Part shown: piece by piece, positions 15,429 to 24,422 of the stretch
How positions within the stretch are numbered: position 1 is the stretch's first letter
How the letters are laid out: the number at the start of each line of letters is the position of its first letter
Origin: an uncultured Alphaproteobacteria bacterium
Lineage (GTDB): Bacteria; Pseudomonadota; Alphaproteobacteria; Thalassobaculales; Thalassobaculaceae
Direction: 5' to 3'
Assembly (NCBI GenBank): GCA_902578675.1
Contig: CACHDV010000006.1
Coordinates: 1 to 43,222, forward strand
DNA length: 43,222 nt
Made by a program: the position numbers and the translations under genes
The notes under the pieces: generated by a model
What the model was told of the DNA's origin: nothing
Database searches by the model: none
Seen by the model: the letters and a program-made list of their open reading frames with translations, nothing else

Positions 15429-17063
15429 CTAATTTCGGCTCCATTTCGATAAGATCAGATCAGATGCTTTTTCGGCGATCATAATTGTCGGAGCATTTGT
15501 GTTTCCGGATGTGAGTGTCGGCATTATTGAAGCGTCAACAACTCGAAGATTTTTAAAGCTCTTGACAATAAGCTCTTCATTTACAACTGACATTTTATCC
15601 TGGCCCATTTTGCAAGTCCCGACTGGATGATAAGTCGTTTCGGCTGTTTCTTTTACCCACTCGAGCAACTCGTTGTCACCAATTACGTCTGGACCAGGAG
15701 CTAACTCGTTTCCCCTTATATTTTGCATTGCTTTCGAATTAACCCATTGCCGCACAATTTTCATACCAGAAACTATAGTATCCTTATCTATCTTTTTAGA
15801 AAGAAAGTTATATTTAATTTTTGGAGGGGTAGTGCTGCATGATGATGCAATGTGAACGCTTCCGCAGCTTTCTGGGCGAAGGGAGTGTACGGCCATTGTA
15901 AAACCACTACTTTTGTCGAGAGAAACTCCACGTTTGATCAAAAAAGGGTTTACCGATATTCCTAGGTCTGGAGCAACAAGTCCCTCTCTCGATCTAACAT
16001 AGGCCCGCATCGGGGCCGCAGGCATCGCAAGAAACCCTCTGCGAGTTGTAAAATACTTAGCTATCTCGAGCGCGATACCAATACCACGCGCCCTATCATT
16101 GTAGGTGTAACGCCCCTTCAGCGTGGTCCATTTCATTCGTGGAGCATAATGATCCCGAAGATTCTCTCCTACTCCTGGTAGTGCTGACTTCACCCCAATG
16201 CCGAGTTTTTTTAAAACATTCTCGGGTCCTATACCCGATAGCTCCAACAATTGAGGTGAATTGATAGCGCCAGCACTTATTATCACCTCGCATTTGCACC
16301 GCATAATTACCGTTCTACCTTTTTGCGTCGTTTCTACACCAACACATTTGTTATTTTGAATGATTAGTTTTTTAACGTGTGTATCAGTCAAAATACGCAA
16401 ATTTTTTCTTTTTTTTATAGGCTGTAGATAGGCAACTGCCGTACTTTGTCGTTTTCCTTTCCAAATTGTTGCTTGAGTCATTCCCACGCCATCTTGCTGC
16501 CCCGCATTGTAGTCGGGATTTCTCTGTATACCAATCTCCTCTGCACCTTTGAACATTGAAGCGTAGAAAGCATTATCTTCCATCGGGTTGGTAACTATTA
16601 AGGGCCCTGTTTGTCCTCTGTAAGATGAATAGGGTCCTTTATAGGTTTCCATTTTTTTGAAGTACGGGAGGACGTCTTTGTAACTCCAGCCTTTATTTCC
16701 AAGCTGCGCCCAATGGTCGTAATCCTGGCTTTGTCCTCTAACAAAAACCATGCCGTTGATTGAGCTCGAGCCGCCTAAAATTTTTCCTCTCGGTATTTCG
16801 ATACTTCGGAAGCCGCTGCCTTCATCTGGTTCAGACGAAAAGAGCCAGTTTACGTTTGGATTATTTATAAATTTTGCAAAACTTATAGGTATAGAACTTA
16901 AAACGTGAGAATTACGTCCAGCTTCTATGAGGGTAACTGAAAAACGACCATTCGCTGTCAGTCTGTTGGCTAATACAGAGCCCGCAGAACCAGCACCTAT
17001 TATAATGAAGTCCGAATAGTTCGTTGGTGTTTTTTTTGTTTCTGAGCCGCCTGTTACATCCAT
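15429..17063 (-). CDS. GMC-family FAD-dependent oxidoreductase (choline/alcohol dehydrogenase-like), copy 2
   Basis: This 544-residue GMC flavoprotein has the FAD-binding FIIIGAGSAGSVLANRLTAN at about residues 19-38. It carries the signatures RGKILGGSSSINGMVFVRG and AGAINSPQLLELSGIG, and the C-terminal TTYHPVGTCKMG and TSGNTNAPTIMIAEKASD active-site segments. It is closer to copy 3 (24423-26039) than to copy 1; both share DYDHWAQLGNKGWS followed by VLPYFKKME. The product would be a cytoplasmic alcohol dehydrogenase, since no signal peptide is seen. Its start lies across a 132-base region from the divergent unknown gene at 17196. Start ATG 17063 gives a roughly 18-residue lead-in before the Rossmann strand. 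Confidence 0.92.
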   Translation of the reverse strand: MDVTGGSETKKTPTNYSDFIIIGAGSAGSVLANRLTANGRFSVTLIEAGRNSHVLSSIPISFAKFINNPNVNWLFSSEPDEGSGFRSIEIPRGKILGGSSSINGMVFVRGQSQDYDHWAQLGNKGWSYKDVLPYFKKMETYKGPYSSYRGQTGPLIVTNPMEDNAFYASMFKGAEEIGIQRNPDYNAGQQDGVGMTQATIWKGKRQSTAVAYLQPIKKRKNLRILTDTHVKKLIIQNNKCVGVETTQKGRTVIMRCKCEVIISAGAINSPQLLELSGIGPENVLKKLGIGVKSALPGVGENLRDHYAPRMKWTTLKGRYTYNDRARGIGIALEIAKYFTTRRGFLAMPAAPMRAYVRSREGLVAPDLGISVNPFLIKRGVSLDKSSGFTMAVHSLRPESCGSVHIASSCSTTPPKIKYNFLSKKIDKDTIVSGMKIVRQWVNSKAMQNIRGNELAPGPDVIGDNELLEWVKETAETTYHPVGTCKMGQDKMSVVNEELIVKSFKNLRVVDASIMPTLTSGNTNAPTIMIAEKASDLILSKWSRN

Positions 17064-17195
17064 AGCACTACGTTCTCAATGTGGCATAATTATTGCTGAT
17101 ATCAATTGATATTCAATATATTATCCGAGATTGACATTTTTAGCATCTCAGAATTCTTCACTTGGATAGAGAGAGCTCTTTTTAACGAGGTAGGT

Positions 17196-18218
17196 ATGAA
17201 TGCAGATAGTGAACATCGCAGTGGGAAAAGCCTAGATGGGCATGACTCGATCACTAGCTTGCCATTGTCGGCCTTTAATTTGGAAAATTCTACTTTAAGA
17301 TCCGCTACTCTTCGGAAAAATATTGCTTTAGATACGGTAATCGATTTCACAAATTCTTTGCGGCAAGACATTGGGTTGATAACTCAAAAAGAATTAATGT
17401 TGCATTTTGATCGTGATGACGTTGGCGATACCGACAAGAAAACACTTTCATCTCTAACCTCACTGCCGAGTTTTGATTGTTTTACGCTTAAGACATCGTT
17501 AGCCCCTTTGAAAATAAGAGTTTTAGACAAAAATATCTTTAATCTATCATCGAATATGAAAACTATTTTGTTTCCATTGATGAGCAGAATAACGCGTCCA
17601 CTTATTCAATATCTATATTCCGACCAAAAATTTGGTGTGAGCGACACAGAAACTCTTCTGAAGCTGATTAAAGATACAGAGCCATTAAAAGTAAGAGACC
17701 GATTAGAGATTATGGCTCAAAACATGTCTGTATCTTTACCGAAACTTATTGAAAATCTAGAAGAGTTTGGTGAATTATTTCTATCAGTTTCATTCTTTGA
17801 AAGAATAAACATTGAAGCTAGCTCAAAGATTGATCAATTGATCCTTTGGGCGGAGGACGGTGTTTCAAACTCTAATTTGCGCAATGACCCTTCCGCTCAA
17901 AGTCAATTTTCGCAGGTTGAGCGAAGACTTGGATATATAAAATCAAACCTCCATAGTCGCTTTGATAATCTTAGTAGGATCACCCAGATAGATTGGGAAG
18001 AATTTGGTGCAAGCGATTTCAAAACAGTAAAGAGGGAGATCCTCTCGCAACAGGCAAACTTAGCCATAGCTTTGTGTGGTATAATGGTAAAAGCTTTTGA
18101 ATGGGAGAAACAATTCCCGACTGCTGGGGGTAGTCCTCAGCAGTGCTTAGAATTTATATCCAAAGACCTAAATATAGGGCTGGATAACCTCACAAGAGCT
18201 CTGCCAGAAATTGAATAA
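17196..18218 (+). CDS. Uncharacterised helical protein
   Basis: I do not recognise this protein. From ATG 17196 it has 340 residues; the frame is open to a TTG at 17106, but the ATG is favoured by GAGGTAGGT just before it. The sequence is rich in charged and hydrophobic residues with predicted-looking helices, no signal peptide, no membrane segment and no clear catalytic motif. Distinct stretches are TLRKNIALDTVIDFTNSLRQ, ELMLHFDRDDVGDTDKKTL, VSLPKLIENLEEFGELFLSV and ERRLGYIKSNLHSRFDNLSR. The C-terminal third contains the only cysteines in a short hydrophobic patch (AIALCGIMVKAF). It is divergent from GMC copy 2 and 155 bases ahead of an OmpA-domain lipoprotein in the same direction. Length and clean open frame argue that it is a real gene. 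Confidence 0.7.
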   Translation: MNADSEHRSGKSLDGHDSITSLPLSAFNLENSTLRSATLRKNIALDTVIDFTNSLRQDIGLITQKELMLHFDRDDVGDTDKKTLSSLTSLPSFDCFTLKTSLAPLKIRVLDKNIFNLSSNMKTILFPLMSRITRPLIQYLYSDQKFGVSDTETLLKLIKDTEPLKVRDRLEIMAQNMSVSLPKLIENLEEFGELFLSVSFFERINIEASSKIDQLILWAEDGVSNSNLRNDPSAQSQFSQVERRLGYIKSNLHSRFDNLSRITQIDWEEFGASDFKTVKREILSQQANLAIALCGIMVKAFEWEKQFPTAGGSPQQCLEFISKDLNIGLDNLTRALPEIE

Positions 18219-18373
18219 CTTGGTCTGCTGCATCGAAAATAGTTTTATCTTTGTACAAACGTGGTGACAGCATAAAAAGGGTTCAGTTAGTTTTTATTAG
18301 CAACGAACTATAGGTGTAATTAGCATGATGTGTTAAAAAAAGACTGTCTGCTATGGTTTATGGAGTGATTCTC

Positions 18374-19390
18374 GTGAAAACTTACCCTACTTGGCGTTTG
18401 GGACAAAAACATTATCAGCGCGTGGTATTTTTGTTGAAAGTTACGTCTGCTACCTCTTTGTTAGGCTTGGCAAGCTGTTCTAATTTGCCAACACTTTCTT
18501 CGCCCTTGGAGTGGATTAAGACAAGCCAATCAATGGTCAAAGGAGCGGTAGGCAGTGTTATTGGGGCAAGTGATACTAGTAAGTCTAGTCAATACCCAAA
18601 GCTATCGGCTTTTCCCTCGCGCCCTTTACTTTTGTCAACGAGTGAAGATAGGGAAAAAATAAAGAATGAACTCGTGTCTGATAGAAAAAATGCGAGTTAC
18701 ATAGGTACAAAGTCTAAGTTATGGCCTAATTCTATGCCATTTAAAACGAAGCCAATTGCTCCGATTAAGCAGGATAATAGCGTTTCGCAACCAAAGGTTT
18801 CAAAAAAAACAAGTCTAGTACAAACGCCAATTAGCTCAGCAAAAGCTGAAGAAAAAACTACTAAATCAAAGGTAGTTGTTGCAAAGCAAAGTGTTAGTAG
18901 CGATCAGCAGGAAACTTCTTCTCAGTTTTCTGAAGCAAAAACAAAGAAGTTTAAGTTTAACATCCCAATAAAAGTTGATACGAAAAAAAGTAAGAAAACC
19001 CCATTAAAATTTCAGATAGTAGATTCTCTATCAACTGTTAATAAGGGTGTGATTAATTTTGGCCATGGATCTCATCAATTGTCGGCTGCAGACCGCAGAT
19101 TTCTCTCAAAAATAGCATCGGAAGTAAAAAAGACTGGCGCGTCAGTTCGGGTCGTGGGGCATGCGTCTATGAGGACTAGAGACATGGACGAACTAAAACA
19201 TACACTAGCTAACTTTAATGTTTCGGTAAAAAGAGCTGAAGCCGTTGCTTCCTTTTTGATAGCAAACGGCGTCAAAGCAGAGAAGTTGATTGTTGATGCT
19301 GTCGGGGATAGCCAGCCTCTGAACTACGAAAGTATGCCCTCAGAAGAACGTGCAAATCGCCGTGCAGAAATATTTATCTTAGAGTCATAA
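18374..19390 (+). CDS. OmpA-family C-terminal-domain lipoprotein
   Basis: From GTG 18374 this is a 338-residue protein with a hydrophobic signal segment ending in GLASC, a lipobox that would make Cys35 the lipidated N-terminus. A Ser/Lys/Thr-rich, probably unstructured linker follows (about residues 36-215). The C-terminal OmpA-like peptidoglycan-binding domain (about 225-338) includes INFGHGSHQLSAADRRFL, VVGHASMRTRDMD, RAEAVASFLIANGV and ANRRAEIFI. It would tether the outer membrane to peptidoglycan. GGAG 9 bases before the GTG supports this start; ATG 18353, seven codons upstream, is the alternative. It precedes hom by 77 bases without obvious functional linkage. The lysine-rich linker is unusually long. 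Confidence 0.85.
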   Translation: MKTYPTWRLGQKHYQRVVFLLKVTSATSLLGLASCSNLPTLSSPLEWIKTSQSMVKGAVGSVIGASDTSKSSQYPKLSAFPSRPLLLSTSEDREKIKNELVSDRKNASYIGTKSKLWPNSMPFKTKPIAPIKQDNSVSQPKVSKKTSLVQTPISSAKAEEKTTKSKVVVAKQSVSSDQQETSSQFSEAKTKKFKFNIPIKVDTKKSKKTPLKFQIVDSLSTVNKGVINFGHGSHQLSAADRRFLSKIASEVKKTGASVRVVGHASMRTRDMDELKHTLANFNVSVKRAEAVASFLIANGVKAEKLIVDAVGDSQPLNYESMPSEERANRRAEIFILES

Positions 19391-19467
19391 AATTAATGTT
19401 CGGTGATTGATGCAACGATCGTCACAGGTTGAAAAAATCCTTATTAACAAAATTTGGAAAAGTTTAA

Positions 19468-20766
19468 ATGGCTAGAACAATCAACATTGCAATTGCGGGG
19501 CTAGGAACAGTTGGAGCTGAAACATACAGAATAATTACAGAAGAAAGCGACTTTCTCAAAGCGCGCAGCTCTGCAAATTTTAATGTTGTGGCAGTATCGG
19601 CAAAAAGTAAGGACAAAAAAAGAGATGTCGATTTGACCGGAGTTGAATGGATCGCTGATTGCCGTGATATAGCAGATATCGATAATATTGATGTAGTAAT
19701 TGAGTTGGTAGGTGGCTCGGAAGGTGTCGCAAAAGATTTAGTCGAAAAAGCTATAACAAACGGCAAATCAGTCATTACTGCTAACAAAGCGCTGGTAGCT
19801 ACGCACGGAAATAATATTGGGGAACTTGTTGCAAAACACGATGTCATGTTTGGTTACGAGGCTGCAGTTGCCGGTGGCATTCCAATAATTAAAACAATTC
19901 GCGAGGGCTTGGCTTCCAATAGACTAAGTAAAATCTACGGTATACTTAATGGGACATGTAATTACATTCTCTCCGTAATGCGCGAAACTGGTCAGGAATT
20001 TGAGGATATTCTGGCTGATGCCCAACGATTGGGTTACGCAGAGTCTGACCCTTCATTTGATGTAGATGGCGTAGATGCGGCGCACAAATTAGCAATACTC
20101 TCTGCAATAGCTTTTCAAACTCCAATAAATTTTAGTGGCGTTTATGTGGAAGGAATAAGGCTTATCTCGCCAATTGATATCGACTTTGCCACAGAATTAG
20201 GTTACCGCATTAAGCTATTAGGTATTGGAGAGCTGCTAGGTAACGGTTTGCAACAACGGGTTCGGCCATGCTTGGTGCCAGTAAATATCCCAATAGCTCA
20301 AGTAGAAGACGTTTTTAACGCTGTCGCCGCTGAAGCGGAAGGATTAGGCACCTCACTTTCTTATGGTCGTGGTGCTGGCGCTGGTCCAACCAGTTCAGCA
20401 GTGCTTTCAGATCTTCTCGACTTTGCCAACAATCGTCGGACAAGCTTTTTAGGGACAGCAGACAGCGAACTTGTGGTTAGGCCTATTCAAGAATTGCAGA
20501 AGCTTTCAGGATCATATTATCTCAGGCTGCAAGTCTATGATAGACCAGGAGTTTTGGCAGATTTGACCGCTGTGTTTCGTGACAAAGGAGTATCAGTCGA
20601 AGCATTGCTTCAGCGAGGTAGGAACCCTGATGGTACCGTCCCTGTCGTTCTGACCACTCATGAAACATCAGAAGAGGCGATTCAAAAATCTGTAGCTGAG
20701 TTTGAAAAACTTGAAAATGTTGTTGAAAAACCCTGCATATTACCCATTGAAAACTTTGCAGGATAA
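19468..20766 (+). CDS. hom: Homoserine dehydrogenase
   Basis: This 432-residue enzyme reduces aspartate-4-semialdehyde to homoserine, the branch point to threonine, methionine and isoleucine. The NAD(P)-binding IAIAGLGTVGAETY is at the N-terminus. The catalytic region carries GILNGTCNYILSVM and YAESDPSFDVDGVDAAHKL. A C-terminal ACT domain (LQVYDRPGVLADLTAVFRDK) indicates amino-acid feedback control, probably by threonine. The length is typical for the monofunctional form, with no aspartokinase fused. It heads hom-glpX-recJ, an order familiar from alphaproteobacteria, with 30 bases to glpX. The ATG follows TTGGAAAAGTTTAA, a weak ribosome-binding site. Confidence 0.97.
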   Translation: MARTINIAIAGLGTVGAETYRIITEESDFLKARSSANFNVVAVSAKSKDKKRDVDLTGVEWIADCRDIADIDNIDVVIELVGGSEGVAKDLVEKAITNGKSVITANKALVATHGNNIGELVAKHDVMFGYEAAVAGGIPIIKTIREGLASNRLSKIYGILNGTCNYILSVMRETGQEFEDILADAQRLGYAESDPSFDVDGVDAAHKLAILSAIAFQTPINFSGVYVEGIRLISPIDIDFATELGYRIKLLGIGELLGNGLQQRVRPCLVPVNIPIAQVEDVFNAVAAEAEGLGTSLSYGRGAGAGPTSSAVLSDLLDFANNRRTSFLGTADSELVVRPIQELQKLSGSYYLRLQVYDRPGVLADLTAVFRDKGVSVEALLQRGRNPDGTVPVVLTTHETSEEAIQKSVAEFEKLENVVEKPCILPIENFAG

Positions 20767-20796
20767 GTGAATTAAGGTTTGAAAAGAGGTGTGCTA

Positions 20797-21798
20797 ATGG
20801 TCGAACACACATTTGATGAAAAAGCGATATTGGATCGTAACCTAGCACTTGAGGCTGTAAGGGTAACGGAGGCAGCGGCGTTATCTGCTTCCAGGTTGAT
20901 AGGACGGGGAGATGAAAAAGCGGCGGATCAAGCGGCTGTAGACTCTATGCGCCATGCCTTAAATGCATTGGATATAGATGGAACGGTTGTAATAGGTGAA
21001 GGTGAGCGAGATGAAGCACCAATGTTATATATTGGTGAGAATGTAGGTAGAGGTGGTCCAAAAATCGATATTGCTTTAGACCCACTAGAGGGAACAACTA
21101 TTACGGCAAAGGGTGGGCAAAATGCCTTAGCTGTAATGGCTTTTGCCACACATGGTGGTTTTTTAAATGCTCCCGATGTTTACATGGATAAGATAGCCGT
21201 TGGCGGCGGATTGCCAGAAGGAGTGGTGGATCTGGATAAGTCGATTAAAGAAAACCTCGCTAACCTATCCGATGCAAAAAATGTTTCCATTTCTAATTTG
21301 CTTGTTTGCATATTGGATAGACCTCGGCATGCAGAAATTATTAATGAGGTAAGAAATGCGGGAGCTAGGATAATGCTGATCTCTGATGGTGATGTTTCAG
21401 GTGTAATAGCTAGTGCGCAGAATGAAACTGGTGTCGATTTATATGTTGGGTCTGGAGGTGCGCCTGAGGGGGTATTAGCCGCAGCTGCCCTCCGTTGTAT
21501 CGGCGGGCAGATGCAAGGACGTCTTTTGTTTAGGAATGAAGATGAAGTAGGGCGAGCTAAACGAATAGGCATAGAGAACTTAGACGCAAAATATACACTT
21601 TCACAACTTGCAAGTGGTGAAGTGTTGTTTGCAGCAACCGGTGTAACAGATGGAACCATGCTTCGCGGGGTTAATCGAAATGGAGAGCGTGCGTATACTC
21701 ACTCGATAATAATGAGGTCGAGCACTGGTACTGTTCGAAAAATAGAGGCTTTCCATGATTGGACCAAGAAGACGGAGTATAAGAATACGAAAGTATAG
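20797..21798 (+). CDS. glpX: Class II fructose-1,6-bisphosphatase
   Basis: This 333-residue GlpX-type phosphatase hydrolyses fructose-1,6-bisphosphate to fructose-6-phosphate in gluconeogenesis, and some homologues also accept sedoheptulose-1,7-bisphosphate. Metal and phosphate-site motifs are VVIGEGERDEAPMLYIGE, DIALDPLEGTTITAKGGQNA and ATGVTDGTMLRGV. ATG 20797 is chosen because AAGAGGTG lies just upstream and the protein then starts MVEHTFDEKAILDRN like its family; TTG 20779 is an in-frame but less likely start. It is in the middle of hom-glpX-recJ, with 8 bases to recJ, implying co-transcription. Confidence 0.96.
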   Translation: MVEHTFDEKAILDRNLALEAVRVTEAAALSASRLIGRGDEKAADQAAVDSMRHALNALDIDGTVVIGEGERDEAPMLYIGENVGRGGPKIDIALDPLEGTTITAKGGQNALAVMAFATHGGFLNAPDVYMDKIAVGGGLPEGVVDLDKSIKENLANLSDAKNVSISNLLVCILDRPRHAEIINEVRNAGARIMLISDGDVSGVIASAQNETGVDLYVGSGGAPEGVLAAAALRCIGGQMQGRLLFRNEDEVGRAKRIGIENLDAKYTLSQLASGEVLFAATGVTDGTMLRGVNRNGERAYTHSIIMRSSTGTVRKIEAFHDWTKKTEYKNTKV

Positions 21799-21806
21799 TT
21801 AGACCA

Positions 21807-23597
21807 ATGAAGCCAGTTCTGGGGACTGAAATTTCAATTGGTGGGCGGAGATGGTCTCAAAAACTCAACGACGGTATAGAAACAGAACGTATAGTTTATA
21901 CTATTGCTCAGCGGTATGATCTTCCGGATATAATAGCAAGGCTTTTAGTTTCCAGACATGTTCCCCTCGAAGCGGTAAATGGATTTTTAAATCCTAAATT
22001 ACGCGATATAATGCCTGATCCATCATCGCTTATGGATATGGATGTTGCTGTAGATAGATTAGTTAAGGCCATTTCAGGCAATGAACTAATAGGACTTTTT
22101 GCTGATTATGATGTTGATGGTGCGACATCATCAGCTCTATTGAAAATGTATTTAGATGCTCTGAATATTCGCACAGAGTTGTATATCCCTGACAGGATCA
22201 AAGATGGCTATGGGCCTAATAAACAAGGATTAGAATATTTAAAAAATAAAGGTGCCAATCTCATTCTTACACTAGATTGCGGTATATTGGCATTTGATGT
22301 ATTGGACGACTTTTATGTCCAAGGCGGTGAAGTGATTGTCGTAGATCACCACATGGCGGAACCCAAATTGCCTAAAGCTATAGCCGTTGTAAATCCAAAC
22401 AGATTGGATGATTTAAGCGATCTAGGGAATCTTGCTGCTGTAGGTGTTGTTTTTCTTTTGCTTGTCGCACTTACTCGAAAACTTCGTAAAGTAGGTTGGT
22501 TTTCAAAAAAGACGGAACCTAATTTACTTCAATGGTTAGATTTAGTTGCCATTGGGACGATTTGCGATGTCGTGGAGCTCAAGGGTCTTAACAGAGCGTT
22601 CGTAGCGCAAGGTTTAAAAGTTATGGCTCTTCAAAAAAATATAGGCGTTAAGGCTCTTAGGGAGGTGGCGCTCGTAAATAGTAAACCGAATTCTTATCAG
22701 GTTGGGTTTACGCTTGGTCCAAGAATAAATGCAGCCGGAAGAGTTGGTGAATCTGAATTGGGCGCGAGGCTTCTTGCTTGTGATGATGAAATGCGTGCAA
22801 TAACTATGTCCAATTTGTTAGATGAACAAAATAAGCTGAGGCAGCAAATTGAAAGCTCTGTATTGGAGCAAGCACTTTCACTCGTAAATGAGGATAATGA
22901 GAAAGAAAATGTTATAGTCGTTGCTGCTGATAATTGGCACCCGGGTGTTATTGGTATTGTTTCTGCAAGATTGCGAGAAAAGTTTAATAAGCCTGCCTGC
23001 GTAGTTAGTATTCAAAATGGTATCGGCAAAGGCTCTGGCCGTTCTATTTCAGGTTGGGACTTGGGTTCAGCAATAATTGGAGCGGTTCAATCTGGTTTGT
23101 TAAAAGGAGGAGGTGGGCACAAAATGGCAGCCGGGTTTTCTGTTCGGTCTGATAAGGTTTTTGAGCTAAAACAATATTTAAACGACCATTTTAATCGCTC
23201 CGTAGCAGAAGCAGATAATGTGGTAAGTTTACCAATAGATGGAGTAATAACAGTAGCGGCTGTAAAAGAAGAATTACTTGAGTTATTGGAAAGGTTAGAG
23301 CCATTTGGGGCGGGAAACCCTGAGCCTAGGTTCGTTATACCTTCTTTACAAGTTAAATATGCCACTGTAGTAGGCGATCAACATATTAAATGTCGCTTTG
23401 TGGATAAAAGTTCTGGTGAGATTAGCGGTATTTGCTTCCGTTCTGTAGGTACAAAAATAGGCAACGTTCTTTTAAAACAAAACGGAACGCCATTGCATGT
23501 CGCTGGCAAAATTAGGAGAAATTTGTGGCAGGGGAGAGCAAATCTTCAGGTTATAATAGACGATATAGCAATACCCAAGATAACAGAAAATTTATAG
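21807..23597 (+). CDS. recJ: Single-stranded-DNA-specific 5'-3' exonuclease RecJ
   Basis: This 596-residue DHH-family nuclease degrades single-stranded DNA 5' to 3' in RecF-pathway recombination, base-excision and mismatch repair. Catalytic motifs are LFADYDVDGATSSALL (motif I), VIVVDHHM (motif III, the DHH), LVAIGTICDVVEL, and GPRINAAGRVGESELGARLL. The DHHA1 domain shows GKGSGRSISGWDL and LLKGGGGHKMAAGFSV. A C-terminal OB-type domain completes the normal family length. It is the last gene of the hom-glpX-recJ group and lies 8 bases after glpX. No clear intrinsic terminator is visible before the tRNA gene 170 bases on. Confidence 0.97.
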   Translation: MKPVLGTEISIGGRRWSQKLNDGIETERIVYTIAQRYDLPDIIARLLVSRHVPLEAVNGFLNPKLRDIMPDPSSLMDMDVAVDRLVKAISGNELIGLFADYDVDGATSSALLKMYLDALNIRTELYIPDRIKDGYGPNKQGLEYLKNKGANLILTLDCGILAFDVLDDFYVQGGEVIVVDHHMAEPKLPKAIAVVNPNRLDDLSDLGNLAAVGVVFLLLVALTRKLRKVGWFSKKTEPNLLQWLDLVAIGTICDVVELKGLNRAFVAQGLKVMALQKNIGVKALREVALVNSKPNSYQVGFTLGPRINAAGRVGESELGARLLACDDEMRAITMSNLLDEQNKLRQQIESSVLEQALSLVNEDNEKENVIVVAADNWHPGVIGIVSARLREKFNKPACVVSIQNGIGKGSGRSISGWDLGSAIIGAVQSGLLKGGGGHKMAAGFSVRSDKVFELKQYLNDHFNRSVAEADNVVSLPIDGVITVAAVKEELLELLERLEPFGAGNPEPRFVIPSLQVKYATVVGDQHIKCRFVDKSSGEISGICFRSVGTKIGNVLLKQNGTPLHVAGKIRRNLWQGRANLQVIIDDIAIPKITENL

Positions 23598-23767
23598 GTA
23601 ATTTTCTTAGAAAAAGTTAATGAAATTCAAGAAAGGAAATTATTTTTAACGTATATAAAGGCTTATTTCTTTAGATATCTGTGCGATCAAAAAAAACAGT
23701 AAATTAAACTAGTTACTATTGCTTTATTTGTCGTCCTTTAGTAAACAACGGTAAGTAAGTAACAAGC

Positions 23768-23843
23768 GACCCCTTCGTCTAGAGGCCTAGGACACTGGCC
23801 TTTCACGCCGGCAACACGGGTTCGAATCCCGTAGGGGTCGCCA
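23768..23843 (+). tRNA. tRNA-Glu (anticodon UUC)
   Basis: A full cloverleaf can be folded by eye. The acceptor stem pairs GACCCCT with AGGGGTC, G is the discriminator, and CCA is encoded. The anticodon stem pairs CTGGC with GCCGG (one U-G pair) around loop CTTTCAC, giving anticodon TTC. The T arm is ACGGG-TTCGAAT-CCCGT. It is transcribed toward the gene-poor region at 23844-24422, where fragments resembling its 3' end recur. Confidence 0.96.
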
Positions 23844-24083
23844 CTCTTATCTCCTTAAAACCAGCGGTATCAAAAAAATGACAGATTTCCGCGACTTTGC
23901 GTGTATCACTGTTACTATTATTGTATCAGTTTGTTTGGTTACGAATTGAACTTGGTGTGAACATTGCGTGAACCGAAAACTGCGCGGGTTCAATTCGCAT
24001 ACAGGGAGCCAACCCCTTAACAAAATGACAAGATATTGAATAAGGTTTTGCTTTAATTTGAGATTTTAATTGAGACAGGCGAA

Positions 24084-24260
24084 ATGAAAAATAATCACAA
24101 AGGCCTAGAATTCTTCGAGCAGTCGTCTCAAGGACAAAATGGAGGCATCGGGGTTGAATCCCGCAAGCGATTTATTTCACTGGGAACAAGAAGAGATCAG
24201 TTAGGATTCATATTGACATTTATGCTTAAAAACAATGGGTTAGAAGATTTTCTTAAATAA
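24084..24260 (+). CDS. Possible 58-residue small protein
   Basis: An ATG-initiated frame of 58 codons runs from 24084 to a TAA at 24260 with AGGCGAA just upstream as a plausible ribosome-binding site. The product begins MKNNHKGLEFFEQSSQ and ends MLKNNGLEDFLK; it is polar and basic with no membrane segment or motif I recognise. It overlaps one of the tRNA-like fragments (GGGTTGAATCCCGC), which argues that at least part of the sequence has another origin. It may be chance. Confidence 0.22.
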   Translation: MKNNHKGLEFFEQSSQGQNGGIGVESRKRFISLGTRRDQLGFILTFMLKNNGLEDFLK

Positions 24261-24264
24261 GTAA

Positions 24265-24288
24265 AATCCCGCAGGTGGTGCCACTCTT
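24265..24288 (+). repeat. Degenerate copy of the tRNA-Glu 3' end
   Basis: The 24 bases match tRNA-Glu and its flank at 23825-23848 at 20 positions, including an AATCCCG start and a shared GCCACTCTT that contains the CCA end and five flanking bases beyond it. Matching outside the mature tRNA suggests a duplication of the locus end, as an old attachment-site repeat would give, rather than functional convergence. The intervening segment is about 440 bases. Confidence 0.5.
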
Positions 24289-24422
24289 CTTTCATGAACA
24301 AACACTGTTCAGAGCTAATAGTTAGAGTGATCTAGTGAGCTGCTACGTTAAGAAGATAAGTTAATTAATAAAAACCTATTTCAGTAAAATAAACGGCGGC
24401 AAGATATTTTTATTCAAATTAG

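Larger units (their letters stand above)
23844..24422. other. Gene-poor region downstream of tRNA-Glu with tRNA-like fragments
   Basis: No long gene occurs in this 579-base stretch. It holds GAATTGAAC (23943-23951) and GTTCAATTC (23988-23996), a 9-bp inverted repeat whose second arm sits in T-arm-like GGGTTCAATTCGC, and a possible 58-codon ORF (24084-24260). GGGTTGAATCCCGC (24151-24164) and a 24-base stretch matching the tRNA-Glu 3' end (24265-24288) are also present. These look like decayed tRNA-derived sequence, as left by integration events or degraded tRNA copies. No integrase remnant is visible. Confidence 0.5.

Noticed and set aside
19464-19847. 127-codon ORF antisense to the 5' part of hom
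   Set aside because: It lies entirely opposite the conserved NAD-binding domain of homoserine dehydrogenase with no own support.
21180-21659. 159-codon ORF antisense to glpX
   Set aside because: The sense strand encodes an unmistakable GlpX; the antisense product has low-complexity Ser/Pro composition.
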